Positions 20,727 through 29,426 of a stretch of DNA of 45,288 nt are shown one piece after another. Positions within the stretch are counted from its first letter, which is position 1. The number at the start of each line of letters is the position of its first letter. Both the position numbers and the translations under genes were made by a program. The DNA is from Acidobacteriota bacterium (lineage in GTDB: Bacteria; Acidobacteriota; Blastocatellia; RBC074), in assembly GCA_016196035.1 (NCBI GenBank), contig JACPYM010000062.1, forward strand, positions 1-45,288. The letters run 5' to 3'. Under the pieces are notes generated by a model that saw only the letters and a program-made list of their open reading frames with translations, was not told the DNA's origin and made no database searches.

Positions 20727-22088
20727 TCAATACATAAAACCCAAATTGCGCGTCGCAAAGCGTCCGATGTTCGGCAGCACGGTCGGCAATTCGCTGAAAC
20801 CCACGCCAAACCACGTCGCCAGCGTCGCGGCGTATTCATCCACCGCCGTCGTCGGAATCAAACGCCCCGCGCCCGCGTCATCCGGCCCATCCAGCGCCAG
20901 GTTGGGATAGCGGCCAAACAGTTCGCCGCCGCGCACACCGCCGCCCAGGATGAAATGATGATTGCCCCAGCCGTGATCGGAGCCTTGTCCGTTCGGTTTC
21001 GCCGCGCGCCCAAAATCCGAAGCCGTAAACGCCGTCACCAGATGCGCCACGCCCAGTTCGACCGTCGCGTCGTAAAACGCCTTCAAACCCTGACTCAGCT
21101 TTTGCAGCAAGCCCGTGTGCGAAGCCAGTTGATCGCCATGCGTGTCGAAGCCATCCAGCGTGACAAAGAAAACCTGCCGCCGCAGATTCAGCGTGTTGCG
21201 TGCGCCGATCAAGCGCGCCGCCATCTTCAATTGCTTGCCGAAATTGGTATTCGGGAACGCCGTCTGAATAACGGGCGCGCCGGCCAGCGCCGTGCGAAAG
21301 GCCGCGCCCGCATCCAGCGCGCGGCGCATCACGCCGTTCCAGGCTTCTTCCAACAGGTTCGCGCGCGTGGGTTGGTAAAACGTATTGCGAATCGCCGTCG
21401 AGATCACATCGGTCGGGCGTCCGGTGTAGTAATCCAAGGTCAGCGGCCCTTCGGATGGGCATTGGTACTGCGTCACCTGATGGCCGACTTGGAAGGTGTT
21501 GGTACCGCCCAGCGAGACGCTCATCGAAACCTGTGCGTTCTGGTTCAACGCATTCAGCGCATCGGCCAACCGTCCACCCCACCCCGTGCGCGCCGGTTGA
21601 TCGGGCCACGCCGTTTGCCAATGCACCTGCTGGTCGGAGTGCGAAAAGAGTTGCGGCGGCAGCGTGGCCGTGCCGTTTTTATAAGCGTCTTTGCTCACCG
21701 GCGCGGCCAGCGGCCCGACGTTCGCCAACACCGCCAGCTTGCCCTGGTTGAAGAGCGTTTGCAGTTCCGGCAACGACGGATGCAAGCCATAAGCACGCCC
21801 GTCACCATTGCGCACGGTCAGCGGCAACAGGCCAGTCAACGGCAGCGCCAGTTCGCGGCGCGCGGCGGCATAACCGTTGTATTCGGCCTGCGTGCGCGGC
21901 ACGAGCGTGTTGTGCCCGTCGTTGCCACCATAGAGAAACACGCACACCAGCGCCTTGTAATCGCCGCCTTGCGCGGGCGCGGCGGCGGCGGCGGTCTTGA
22001 CCAGTTCGACCAGCGCGGTCGAAGCGCTCGCGGCGCTCAACGCGGCGCAGGTCGAATGGCGTAAAAATGTTCGGCGTGTTTGCAACAT
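20727..22088 (-). CDS. DUF1501 family exported protein (Tat substrate)
   Basis: A 453-aa protein of the DUF1501 family, related to the alkaline phosphatase/sulfatase fold by reputation but with no proven activity. The N-terminus has a twin-arginine signal, TRRTFLRHS, followed by an Ala-rich hydrophobic core, so export in folded form is expected. Family marks include VFLYGGNDGHNTLVP, L-H-P-S-L-P-E-L, FSHSDQQVHWQT, FFVTLDGFDTHGDQ, ASDFGR and GSDHGWGNHHFILGG. In many Acidobacteriota and Planctomycetota DUF1501 genes sit beside DUF1800 genes, as here. The two are on the same strand with DUF1800 first in transcription order and 420 bp between them, so they may or may not share a transcript. Confidence 0.93.
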   Translation of the reverse strand: MLQTRRTFLRHSTCAALSAASASTALVELVKTAAAAAPAQGGDYKALVCVFLYGGNDGHNTLVPRTQAEYNGYAAARRELALPLTGLLPLTVRNGDGRAYGLHPSLPELQTLFNQGKLAVLANVGPLAAPVSKDAYKNGTATLPPQLFSHSDQQVHWQTAWPDQPARTGWGGRLADALNALNQNAQVSMSVSLGGTNTFQVGHQVTQYQCPSEGPLTLDYYTGRPTDVISTAIRNTFYQPTRANLLEEAWNGVMRRALDAGAAFRTALAGAPVIQTAFPNTNFGKQLKMAARLIGARNTLNLRRQVFFVTLDGFDTHGDQLASHTGLLQKLSQGLKAFYDATVELGVAHLVTAFTASDFGRAAKPNGQGSDHGWGNHHFILGGGVRGGELFGRYPNLALDGPDDAGAGRLIPTTAVDEYAATLATWFGVGFSELPTVLPNIGRFATRNLGFMY

Positions 22089-22127
22089 CGTTGTTAATTC
22101 AATAGTGGCTCAAAGAGGAGAGGTCTT

Positions 22128-22210
22128 GCCGCAGATCAACGCTGAAAAACGCTGAAAAACGCTGTTCAACCCAAGCGACTTGATCGGCGTGCCCCGCGTT
22201 GATCTGCGGC
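22128..22210. repeat. 15-bp perfect inverted repeat of the CCGCAGA type
   Basis: Arms GCCGCAGATCAACGC (22128-22142) and its exact complement (22196-22210). Between them lies a 10-bp tandem repeat, GCTGAAAAAC twice. Related to the palindrome at 9082-9154. Confidence 0.85.
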
Positions 22211-22393
22211 TTAGCTCTCTCCCCATTGACCCACTACCGTTAATTCTTCTCCGGCAGTCAGACGCGGCGTTCGTTCGCGGGTTCACTGGAGGTAGTGGTG
22301 AAGCAGCAAAGAAACCTCAACCGAACGCCTGCGACTGTCTGCCGAAACCGATTTGTGCCGTCTGCGCACCTGATTCTTACTTCCACGGGGGGT

Positions 22394-22448
22394 GGGGCAA
22401 ACAGTGAAAGGTTGGGTAAAGCGTGACGACCATTTCACTGTTTGCCCC
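22394..22448. repeat. 16-bp perfect inverted repeat downstream of the DUF1800 gene
   Basis: Arms GGGGCAAACAGTGAAA (22394-22409) and its exact complement (22433-22448) enclose 23 bp. It lies just past the DUF1800 stop, so it may stop or stabilise that transcript, although no T-tract follows in the leftward direction. It differs in sequence from the other palindromes here. Confidence 0.8.
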
Positions 22449-22508
22449 GGGTGTTCCCGGCCCGCGCAAATGCCCCCGCTTGCGCGCACCCGGATCACCT
22501 TTGAAGCG

Positions 22509-25500
22509 TCAGCGCTGAATTGCGAATTCAGGCGACAACAAAATCAAATAGACGGCCATTTGCACACGCCCCAACTGATCGCTGGCGGCAATCGTGTTGA
22601 GCACCGTCAACAGGCGCGCGCGCGTCTCGCTGGTCAGCGCATTCGCCAGCAACAACAGATTCAACTTGTCCAGCAACTGCCCCGGATTGCCCGGATTCAC
22701 CGCCAACGGCAGCAACACTGTGTAATCGAGCGTGAGCTGATCCTGATCCCAGGTCAGCCCGCGAAAGGCCACGCCGCGCAGCGTGTTCGAACTGCCGATG
22801 ATCGAAGTCTCGGTTGTGATCTGGAATTCGGGCGCAACCAGCCCGGCCTCTGTCATTGCGCCCGGTTGCGCATAACCCGGCTGGAAGAAATTAAAGACGG
22901 TCGGCGCATACAACGGATTCTGCCCCATCCCCCACAGCGGACTTTCCAGATTCCAGATGCGGAACTTGCCCGTGTTGGAACGCACGTTGAACGCACGCAA
23001 CAAGGCGCTGAACCGCAAGACCGGTTCGCGCTGTTTGCCGAAGCCTTGATTACCGATGACATCCGGGCTGCGCGCTTCGTAATCGAGCAGGATGGCGCGC
23101 ACCACGGCTTTCAGATCGCCGCGCACGCCCGCGCCGTTGTTGTCGAACACATTTGCCACGCGATAGACATAACCGGGACTCGGATTGCTGGTGACCAGCC
23201 GCTGAATCAATTGCCGCGCGATAAACGGCCCGACGTTCGGATGATTGAAGATGTTGTCGAGCGCGTCTTTCAGGTCTTTTTGCGGCGTTTGATTGGCCGG
23301 CAGGCGCGCGCCATTCAACAGCACCTTCTCGCCGGTCGAATGGTGCGTCACCCACGCCTCCAGCGGCGCGCGCCAGTTTCGATCAGGCCATTGCCACTTC
23401 CAGGCTTTGGTTTGATCGTTGCCCGCGTGATTCCAACCCGTGAACACCTTGGCGAAATTCTCGATGGTCGTCTGGTTGTAAGTCGGAACCGGCAAGCCGC
23501 CCGCATCCAGTTTCAACGTGCCGTCGGGATTGAGTTGGTAAAGACCGATGCTGAAAAGCTGTAAGACTTCGCGCGCGAAATTCTCGTTCGGCTCGCGCCC
23601 GGTCGCCGGGTCTTCCCTATCGTTTTGCAGCAGGTTCAGATACGCGCCCATCGCCGGATGCAGCGTCACCTCTTCCAGCAATTGCCGGAAGTTGCCGAAG
23701 GCGTTGCGATTGAGCATGTCCAGGTATGAAGACAGCGCGAACGCTTCGCCTTCCAACGGCCCGCTCGCATTCGAGATGACAAAGATTTGGCTCAACGCAA
23801 ACACCACGCGCGCGCGCAATTGATCGCGGCCCGCCAAGGCCTGCGCCCACCACGGCTCCATCGTGTGGTGCGTGTTGATCTCGACACCCGCCGCCTTGGC
23901 CGCGTCCAGATAGGCCACGTGCGAAACCAGCGGCGCGCTGAATTGCTCATTCAACCACGCCTGATAGCCCAATTGCGGCAAACGATCCAAGTCTGTTTGC
24001 GCCGGGCCAAACGTCGCCTGCGTCAGAAAGCGCGCGGCCTCCCGCGGCGTCGGCGTTCCGCTCGGCAACGGCGGCGCTGCGGCGGGCGGCGTGAAGGTTT
24101 GCGAACCATTCGCCAGCCGGAAATGTCCGCGAATCTCGCCACCCGGATAGCGCGACGAATGAATGTTGACGTAAAGCCTGCCCGTTTTGAGCGCCGCCAC
24201 GATTTGCGCCGCCGTCACCGTGCCCACGTTGGCAAACGTCCAGCGAAACGCGCCATCGGCCTCGCGCGGCGCGTCATCCAGATCGAACAGAATGCTGCCG
24301 CTCGTGCCGGGGTCAGCCGGGCCATGCACGTGCGCGGCCATCTTCGGCGTCGTCAAATTGGCGAAGTTGAACCTGACCGTCCCGCTCTTTTCATCGCCGC
24401 CGAGCAACAACGTCGCCACGCCCGAACCGCCGCTTTGCGCCGTGCCCTCCGGCGTCAACGCCGCCAGGTAAAGCGCCGGCCCCGTGTTCTGTGACAGCGG
24501 CGTCGCCGCGGCTACGTTGGAGTTGGCCGTCTCGCCCGCACAACCAGTCGCGCCTACAACGTAAAAATACGTTGTGCCATTGGTCAGCGCCGTGTCGGTG
24601 TGCGCGGGCCGGCTGACCGTTGCAATCGTCGTAAAAGGCCCGCCGCTGGCCGTCGCGCGTTTAACTTTGTAAGCCGCCGCGCCCGTCACCGTATTCCAGC
24701 TCAACGTCGCCTCATTCGCCCCGGCAGCGGCTGCCAAGCCGGTCGGGGCGCTCAGACTTAACGCGCCCACCGCCACCTGCACCTTGTTCGCCAACTTGCC
24801 ATCAATCGTCAGCGTCACATCGAGTGTGCCGCACGTCGTTAGATCGCGCGGCACACGCAGATTGATTTGATCCAGCCCGACCAGCGCGCCTTGCGCGCCT
24901 GCCGATATTATTTCGACGGGCGTGGCACCCAGTTTCGCCGCGATTTGCGCCAGCCCGCTGTGAAAGCGCGCGCCCGTGCCATAGAGCACCAGATACACCT
25001 GCTCCGTTTCCGGCCCCAGATTGACAGGCACCGGGATGAATTTGCTTTGCGTGGCATCGAAGCGTCCGACCGGTTCATAACTCTGGACGTTGTTCGGTTT
25101 GATGCGCAGAAAATTGGCCGCCGCCACGCCGCGCCCGGTGGCATTGGCGGTGAACAGGCTCGGCGCGACTTTGGCGACTGTAATGTTGCCTAGCGAGACG
25201 GTGCCGTCGCCGCTGCGAATGGTGACCAGCGCCGTTCCCAACGCCGTTCCCGTTGGAAGCTGAAAGTTGACCTGCGTCGGCGAGACGAAAAACAACGCTG
25301 CCGCGCGTTCTGTGCCTGCGCTGTCTTTTACCTTGACGGTGGCGCCGCCCAAGACTGTGGGTAAGGGCAACACGGTTGCCACATTGGTCGTTGTCGCCAG
25401 CCGCGCGCCGAAGGCCGAAGCCATCGCTTCAGGCGCCAGTGTGCCCGCTTCATAACTCGCCGCTGAAACAATGCTGAGTTGTGTTTGGGCGCTTGCCGCC

Positions 25501-25583
25501 ACCGGCAGTAACAATCCCGCCGGTATTACCAGGCAGACAGCCAATGACACAAACAAAATTGAATAACTCAGCTTTCGTTTCAT
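22509..25583 (-). CDS. Exported DUF1800 protein with TIGR03437-like, FN3 and CHRD domains
   Basis: A 1024-aa secreted multidomain protein. Residues 1-32 are a signal peptide ending A-S-A-Q. Residues about 36-280 match the Solibacter-type module (VSPTQVNFQLP, VAPSLFTANATGRGVAAA, V-Y-L-V-L-Y-G-T-G, D-Q-I-N-L-R-V-P). An FN3 domain (about 283-370) has the usual A-Y-K-V-K-R-A and T-Y-F-Y-V. A CHRD domain (about 375-490) shows AHVHGPADPGTSG and LYVNIHSSRYPGGEIRG. From about 513 the DUF1800 domain runs to the end: RFLTQATFGP, ARVVFALSQIFVIS, NENFAREVLQLFSIGL, FTGWN and a late LRFSALLRAF. DUF1800 function is unknown. The neighbouring DUF1501 gene is its usual partner. Confidence 0.94.
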   Translation of the reverse strand: MKRKLSYSILFVSLAVCLVIPAGLLLPVAASAQTQLSIVSAASYEAGTLAPEAMASAFGARLATTTNVATVLPLPTVLGGATVKVKDSAGTERAAALFFVSPTQVNFQLPTGTALGTALVTIRSGDGTVSLGNITVAKVAPSLFTANATGRGVAAANFLRIKPNNVQSYEPVGRFDATQSKFIPVPVNLGPETEQVYLVLYGTGARFHSGLAQIAAKLGATPVEIISAGAQGALVGLDQINLRVPRDLTTCGTLDVTLTIDGKLANKVQVAVGALSLSAPTGLAAAAGANEATLSWNTVTGAAAYKVKRATASGGPFTTIATVSRPAHTDTALTNGTTYFYVVGATGCAGETANSNVAAATPLSQNTGPALYLAALTPEGTAQSGGSGVATLLLGGDEKSGTVRFNFANLTTPKMAAHVHGPADPGTSGSILFDLDDAPREADGAFRWTFANVGTVTAAQIVAALKTGRLYVNIHSSRYPGGEIRGHFRLANGSQTFTPPAAAPPLPSGTPTPREAARFLTQATFGPAQTDLDRLPQLGYQAWLNEQFSAPLVSHVAYLDAAKAAGVEINTHHTMEPWWAQALAGRDQLRARVVFALSQIFVISNASGPLEGEAFALSSYLDMLNRNAFGNFRQLLEEVTLHPAMGAYLNLLQNDREDPATGREPNENFAREVLQLFSIGLYQLNPDGTLKLDAGGLPVPTYNQTTIENFAKVFTGWNHAGNDQTKAWKWQWPDRNWRAPLEAWVTHHSTGEKVLLNGARLPANQTPQKDLKDALDNIFNHPNVGPFIARQLIQRLVTSNPSPGYVYRVANVFDNNGAGVRGDLKAVVRAILLDYEARSPDVIGNQGFGKQREPVLRFSALLRAFNVRSNTGKFRIWNLESPLWGMGQNPLYAPTVFNFFQPGYAQPGAMTEAGLVAPEFQITTETSIIGSSNTLRGVAFRGLTWDQDQLTLDYTVLLPLAVNPGNPGQLLDKLNLLLLANALTSETRARLLTVLNTIAASDQLGRVQMAVYLILLSPEFAIQR

Positions 25584-25625
25584 AACTTAGCTGCCTGCTA
25601 ATAGACACACTTCAAGCGCGCCAGC

Positions 25626-25643
25626 AGTAACTCTTGAGTTACT
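25626..25643. promoter_or_regulatory. AGTAACTC/GAGTTACT palindrome upstream of DUF1800 gene
   Basis: Two 8-bp perfect arms spaced by 2 bp lie 43 bp upstream of the leftward DUF1800 start codon, where an operator could sit. Further copies of AGTTACTT or GTTACTT are at 25668 and 25689, and at 26381 and 26502, with GTAACTTC at 26403. The binding protein is unknown. Confidence 0.45.
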
Positions 25644-25940
25644 CTCGTAAAAAAATCCGTCACCAATGTTACTTGCAACTCTGCCTTAAGTTACTTTTCG
25701 ACGAACAGCAGACACACTTCGACCGTGAGCGAACGCGCTTTTGCAAAAAAGCGTCCGCAGCCGTCACTCACACGATCAGGCAAGCCGCTAACGATGATGG
25801 TTATAAAGGAACAGCGACGATTGCGTTGGTGGAGGAAGTCCGGATCGTGAGGAAACTTTCCGGATTAACTGGGCAACCTGTATTTTCAGCCATTTCAGCC
25901 TCATTCTTCATCACTTGAGCATCTCGCACCAATTCCGAAT

Positions 25941-26004
25941 CCGGCTTGTATCTATCCCGGCTTGTATCTATCAATGAGGCAATGAGGCAATCAGGCATTG
26001 AGGG
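25941..26004. repeat. 16-bp and 8-bp tandem repeats
   Basis: Two perfect 16-bp copies (CCGGCTTGTATCTATC) are followed at once by four 8-bp units AATGAGGC, AATGAGGC, AATCAGGC, ATTGAGGG. The array seems to continue after the MITE, at 26144-26160. Confidence 0.85.
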
Positions 26005-26142
26005 GGCTTTGCACAAAAACCTCTAAAAATGACGGACTTTTTGTGCAGGTTGAAAAAAAGCGGCGATAAGTCATTTGGATTTGCGCGCGCTTCTACGCAA
26101 TCACTCGACTTTTTGTGCAAACGGGACTTTTTGTGCAAAGCC
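26005..26142. mobile_element. MITE-like element with 15-bp terminal inverted repeats
   Basis: Left end GGCTTTGCACAAAAA (26005-26019) is the exact reverse complement of the right end TTTTTGTGCAAAGCC (26128-26142). The 138-bp body is flanked on both sides by CATTGAGGG (25996-26004 and 26143-26151), which looks like a 9-bp target duplication. Inside, GACTTTTTGTGCA occurs three times (26035, 26107, 26125). It has no coding capacity, so it would need a transposase in trans. The parent element is not identified. Confidence 0.8.
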
Positions 26143-26503
26143 CATTGAGGGCAATGAGGCCACACTCTAGCCAATGTACATTCTCCCACAGGGCGGAATG
26201 AATCTTCAGGGCACCAGTTGACGTGGGTTCAATCGGATGGGGCGGAAAAAACCATGCGGTTCAAACAAGTACGTCTCAATTGTTTTTGCATAGCTTCCTG
26301 ACAAGCAAGCGGAAGGTAGCACAAAAGAACCAGCCCGACAATTGGAAAAATTTACCTAGCTGGCCTTACCATGCTACAGAAGTTACTTAATAAACACCTT
26401 GTGTAACTTCAGACAGCCAGAATACGCTGCTACAAAATTGCCCGGCGCTGGCCATAAATAACAGGAGCGTCTGAGGTGCGGGCGCTTCAATGCTAACGCG
26501 CAG

Positions 26504-28219
26504 TTACTTGGCGGCGGTTTTCAGCGCTTCTTCCAAGACACGTCCGATGTTGTTGCTGGGCGGCTGCACTTTCAGCAACGCCGCCAACGTGGGGGCAATA
26601 TCCGCCGGGCTGCTGGCGTGGTGGTAATAGCCAGGGGTGACGCCAGCGCCGTAAAAGATCATCGGCACGTGCGTGTCATAGCTGTAAGGCGTGCCATGCG
26701 TGGTGATGATCAGGCCATCGCGGCCTTCGGCAAAAAAGTTAAACGGCTGCGGCACGACGACCAGGTTGCCGTTGCGGGGCGGGAAAAACCCGTTGGCCAC
26801 ACTGCGCGCGATCATCGTTTGCGGCACTTGCCCTTTCAGCAATTGCGAACGTGTCAAACATTCGGCGATGCCGGGAACGGCCAACACCGCCGTCTGTGCC
26901 GCGCGTTCCACTTCAGCGGCGTCCAGCTTGCGGCGTTCGATCACGGTTTCATCCAGATAGACGTTGCCGTTGCCAAAATTCAGCACCCATTTGTCTTCGC
27001 CAAAGCGTTGCGCGAGCGCATTCTGCACGGCATCGGTCACGGCTTTGGCACTGATCCGGCCGCCGTGGCCGATTTCCTGAACTTGCTCCGGAATGGGGGC
27101 AACGCCGTGATCCGCTGTGAGCGCGATCAGCACATTATCCAAGCCGATCTTTTTGTCCAGGTACGCAAACAGGTCGGCCAAGGTGCGGTCTGTGCGCAAG
27201 GTCAGATCCTGCACTTCCTGACTGTAGGGGCCATAAAGGTGGCCCAACAAATCGTTGGCCGAAAAACTGATGGTCAACAAGTCCGTCGTGTCATCCGCGC
27301 CCAGACCTTCGTTTTCAATCGCAGCCTTGGCGAAATTGGCGAGATATTCGTTGGCATACGGCGTGATCTCAAATTGCGTATAGAATTTCGGGCCGGGTTT
27401 TTCTTCCCCGCCATTGATGATGTATGGGAAGGTCGAGCCGTAACGCGCTTTCTTCTCGTATGCCGCATCATCGGGCGCGGAGCGTTGGTAAGCCGCTTCC
27501 GGCAAGAGTTTCTCCCACTTTGCGCCAAAGTATTTGTCGGGCCGCTGCGCTTGATTGAATTGCTTGACCCAGTCGGGCAGATCATTGAAGTAATACGTGC
27601 TTGAGGTCAGCGTCCCTGTGTCGGCATCGAACCAGTAAGCGCCATTGGGCCGCTTGCCGGCGGGCAAAATCGCCGAGCGGTCTTTGAAGGAAATCCCGAC
27701 GACTTTGGCCTGACCCGCCGTGGCCAGCCGCAGTTCATCGCCCAGTGTCGAACCCAGCAGTTTGTGCGGCGCGGCCGCCCGCGCGCCCGGTTTGCCGCCC
27801 AACGATTTGAATTGAGCTTTGTCATCCGAAACGCTGGTGATCGTTTTGCCGCTCGCGCGGTCATACCATTCGTTGCCGATGATGCCGTTGGTCGCCGGCA
27901 CCGAACCGGTCATAAACATGGCGTGGCCGCAGGCCGTGTAAGTCGGCGTTTGAGGATAGTTGGCATTAGTAAAAACGGCGCCGCCATTGAGCAAGCGCCG
28001 GAAGCCGCCCGCGCTGAACTGATCGGCGAAGCGTTGCAGATAATCGTAACGGAACTGATCAATCACGATGCCGACCACCAGTTTCACCGGTTTGGCCGCC
28101 GTCAATTTGGCCGCGCCGCGCCGTTGTTGCGCCGCCGTGCCGCCGCCGTCGAAACTCGCCAGCAACAGAATGAGACCGAGCAACGCGCTGAACTGACGTT
28201 GCGGCTTGCTGAATTGCAT
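26504..28219 (-). CDS. PafA-like alkaline phosphatase family protein
   Basis: Alkaline phosphatase superfamily enzyme, likely a phosphomonoesterase or phosphodiesterase at the cell envelope. The ATG at 28219 has AAGGAG five bases upstream and gives 571 aa; an upstream in-frame start to 28300 lacks this. A signal peptide follows (FSALLGLILLLASFDGG). The core carries the metal Asp in VGIVIDQFRYDYL, the nucleophile Thr in PTYTACGHAMFMTGS, the N-D-x-x-G-H-x-Y-G-P segment, the D-H pair in ALTADHGVAPIPE and the late histidine in THGTPYSYDTHVPMIF. Thr as nucleophile and the overall length match PafA rather than the classical Ser-type PhoA. It stands alone; the TlyA gene lies upstream on the same strand. 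Confidence 0.92.
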   Translation of the reverse strand: MQFSKPQRQFSALLGLILLLASFDGGGTAAQQRRGAAKLTAAKPVKLVVGIVIDQFRYDYLQRFADQFSAGGFRRLLNGGAVFTNANYPQTPTYTACGHAMFMTGSVPATNGIIGNEWYDRASGKTITSVSDDKAQFKSLGGKPGARAAAPHKLLGSTLGDELRLATAGQAKVVGISFKDRSAILPAGKRPNGAYWFDADTGTLTSSTYYFNDLPDWVKQFNQAQRPDKYFGAKWEKLLPEAAYQRSAPDDAAYEKKARYGSTFPYIINGGEEKPGPKFYTQFEITPYANEYLANFAKAAIENEGLGADDTTDLLTISFSANDLLGHLYGPYSQEVQDLTLRTDRTLADLFAYLDKKIGLDNVLIALTADHGVAPIPEQVQEIGHGGRISAKAVTDAVQNALAQRFGEDKWVLNFGNGNVYLDETVIERRKLDAAEVERAAQTAVLAVPGIAECLTRSQLLKGQVPQTMIARSVANGFFPPRNGNLVVVPQPFNFFAEGRDGLIITTHGTPYSYDTHVPMIFYGAGVTPGYYHHASSPADIAPTLAALLKVQPPSNNIGRVLEEALKTAAK

Positions 28220-28337
28220 GAATGCTCCTTGCAAGGATGGTTTGGAAAGTTGTGAACGCTTCTGGTTGCGCAGAATACTGAGTGCCGCGCGCGAACACAA
28301 GACGCCGACAGGCTCACGTTACGCAAACGTTGAAACC

Positions 28338-29081
28338 TCACACCAACTTAAAGCAGGCCAGAAACTCCCGATTGCCATCCGCCCCCAGAATCGGCGAATC
28401 CAGCACTCCCTGCGTTTGCATTCCCTGGCTTTCGGCACACGCACAAACTTCCCGCGCTACACGTTGCTGCGCCGCCGCGTCGCGCACGATGCCGCCCCGG
28501 CCCACCTCGCTGCGGCCCACCTCAAATTGCGGCTTGACCAATGCGATGACCCAGGCCGGACGCGCCAGCAACGGCGGCAACACGGGCAAAATCTTGTCCA
28601 ACGAGATAAACGAGACATCCAGCACCGCCACGTCAAAGCGTTCGCTGAAATCAGCAGGCTGCAAATACCGCGCATTGACGTATTCACGCACCTCGATGCG
28701 CGGGTCATTGCGCAATTTCCAATCCAATTGCCCATGCCCCACATCCACCGCGACGACGCGTGCCGCCCCGTGTTGCAACAAACAATCGGTGAACCCGCCC
28801 GTCGAAGCCCCGATATCCAGACAAACCTTGCCCGCCACCGCCACGCCGAATTGCGCCAACGCTGCCGCCAGCTTCACACCGCCCCGGCTGACATAGGGCA
28901 AAGTCTCTTTGACCAACAGCGCCGCATCCATCGCCACCAAATGCCCGGCCTTGTCCAACCGCTGTTCACCCGTGAAGACCTGCCCGGCCAGAATCAGCGC
29001 CTGCGCCTGGGTGCGCGTCGCGGCCAACCCGCGCGTCACCAGCAGCTTGTCCAATCGTTCTTTCGGCGATTTTTTCTTCAC
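28338..29081 (-). CDS. tlyA: TlyA family rRNA 2'-O-methyltransferase
   Basis: Predicted to methylate ribosomal RNA ribose 2'-O positions, the known role of TlyA in mycobacteria; sometimes annotated as hemolysin. The 247-aa product starts with GTG at 29081. Residues about 6-65 form an S4 RNA-binding domain (RLDKLLVTRGLAATRTQA, with VSRGGVKLAAAL just after). The FtsJ-like methyltransferase domain has the AdoMet motif CLDIGASTGGFTDCLLQ, the V-D-V-G-H-G-Q-L-D-W segment, DVSFISLDKILP and LVKPQFEVGR, with the catalytic lysine in the last. Length and order are normal for the family. Confidence 0.95.
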   Translation of the reverse strand: MKKKSPKERLDKLLVTRGLAATRTQAQALILAGQVFTGEQRLDKAGHLVAMDAALLVKETLPYVSRGGVKLAAALAQFGVAVAGKVCLDIGASTGGFTDCLLQHGAARVVAVDVGHGQLDWKLRNDPRIEVREYVNARYLQPADFSERFDVAVLDVSFISLDKILPVLPPLLARPAWVIALVKPQFEVGRSEVGRGGIVRDAAAQQRVAREVCACAESQGMQTQGVLDSPILGADGNREFLACFKLV

Positions 29082-29168
29082 ATAAATGCCCTCTCGAACG
29101 CGCTAAAAGTGCCGTCAATAGCGGCGGCGACCAATGATAGCGGATTATAGCAAAGTCAAATGCCCCCG

Positions 29169-29197
29169 TTGACAGACCCACCCTCGGATGGCAGAAT
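29169..29197 (+). promoter_or_regulatory. Probable sigma-70 promoter of tRNA-Arg
   Basis: A perfect -35 box TTGACA at 29169-29174 is followed after 17 bp by CAGAAT (29192-29197), a fair -10 box. The tRNA begins 15 bp later, at a suitable distance for a short 5' leader. Confidence 0.65.
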
Positions 29198-29212
29198 GCG
29201 CCTTCTTCAAAC

Positions 29213-29290
<78 letters not shown>

Positions 29291-29329
29291 GTTTTTCAAT
29301 AACTTGCAGACAACTCAATAAACCGAAAG

Positions 29330-29360
29330 GCCGTCAGCAACACATTGACTGACGGCTTTT
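29330..29360 (+). terminator. Rho-independent terminator after tRNA-Arg
   Basis: Arms GCCGTCAG (29330-29337) and CTGACGGC (29349-29356) form an 8-bp stem with an 11-nt loop, followed by TTTT. It would end the tRNA transcript. Confidence 0.8.
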
Positions 29361-29426
29361 CGCTTTCCCTGCCCTGTGTTTTCAAAGATCACTTCCGGCC
29401 TGAGCACCAACCCGCAGTTCTCTACC

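Larger units (their letters stand above)
25584..26503. other. 920-bp repeat-rich intergenic region
   Basis: No gene is supported here. The stretch holds AGTTACT motifs at both ends, a perfect 16-bp tandem pair (CCGGCTTGTATCTATC at 25941-25956 and 25957-25972), an 8-bp array (AATGAGGC-like, 25973-26004), and the MITE-like insertion at 26005-26142. GAAGTTAC (26379-26386) and its complement (26403-26410) form another weak inverted repeat. Small open frames here, such as 25634-25918 rightward, show no domain. Confidence 0.6.

Noticed and set aside
20520-22064. Rightward 514-aa open frame
   Set aside because: Lies antisense to the well-supported DUF1501 gene; Arg/Gln-rich composition typical of a shadow frame in GC-rich DNA.
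22392-23564. Rightward 390-aa open frame
   Set aside because: Antisense to the DUF1800 gene and without any domain.
25634-25918. Rightward 94-aa open frame in the repeat-rich gap
   Set aside because: Starts in the AGTTACT palindrome and has no domain or good start site.
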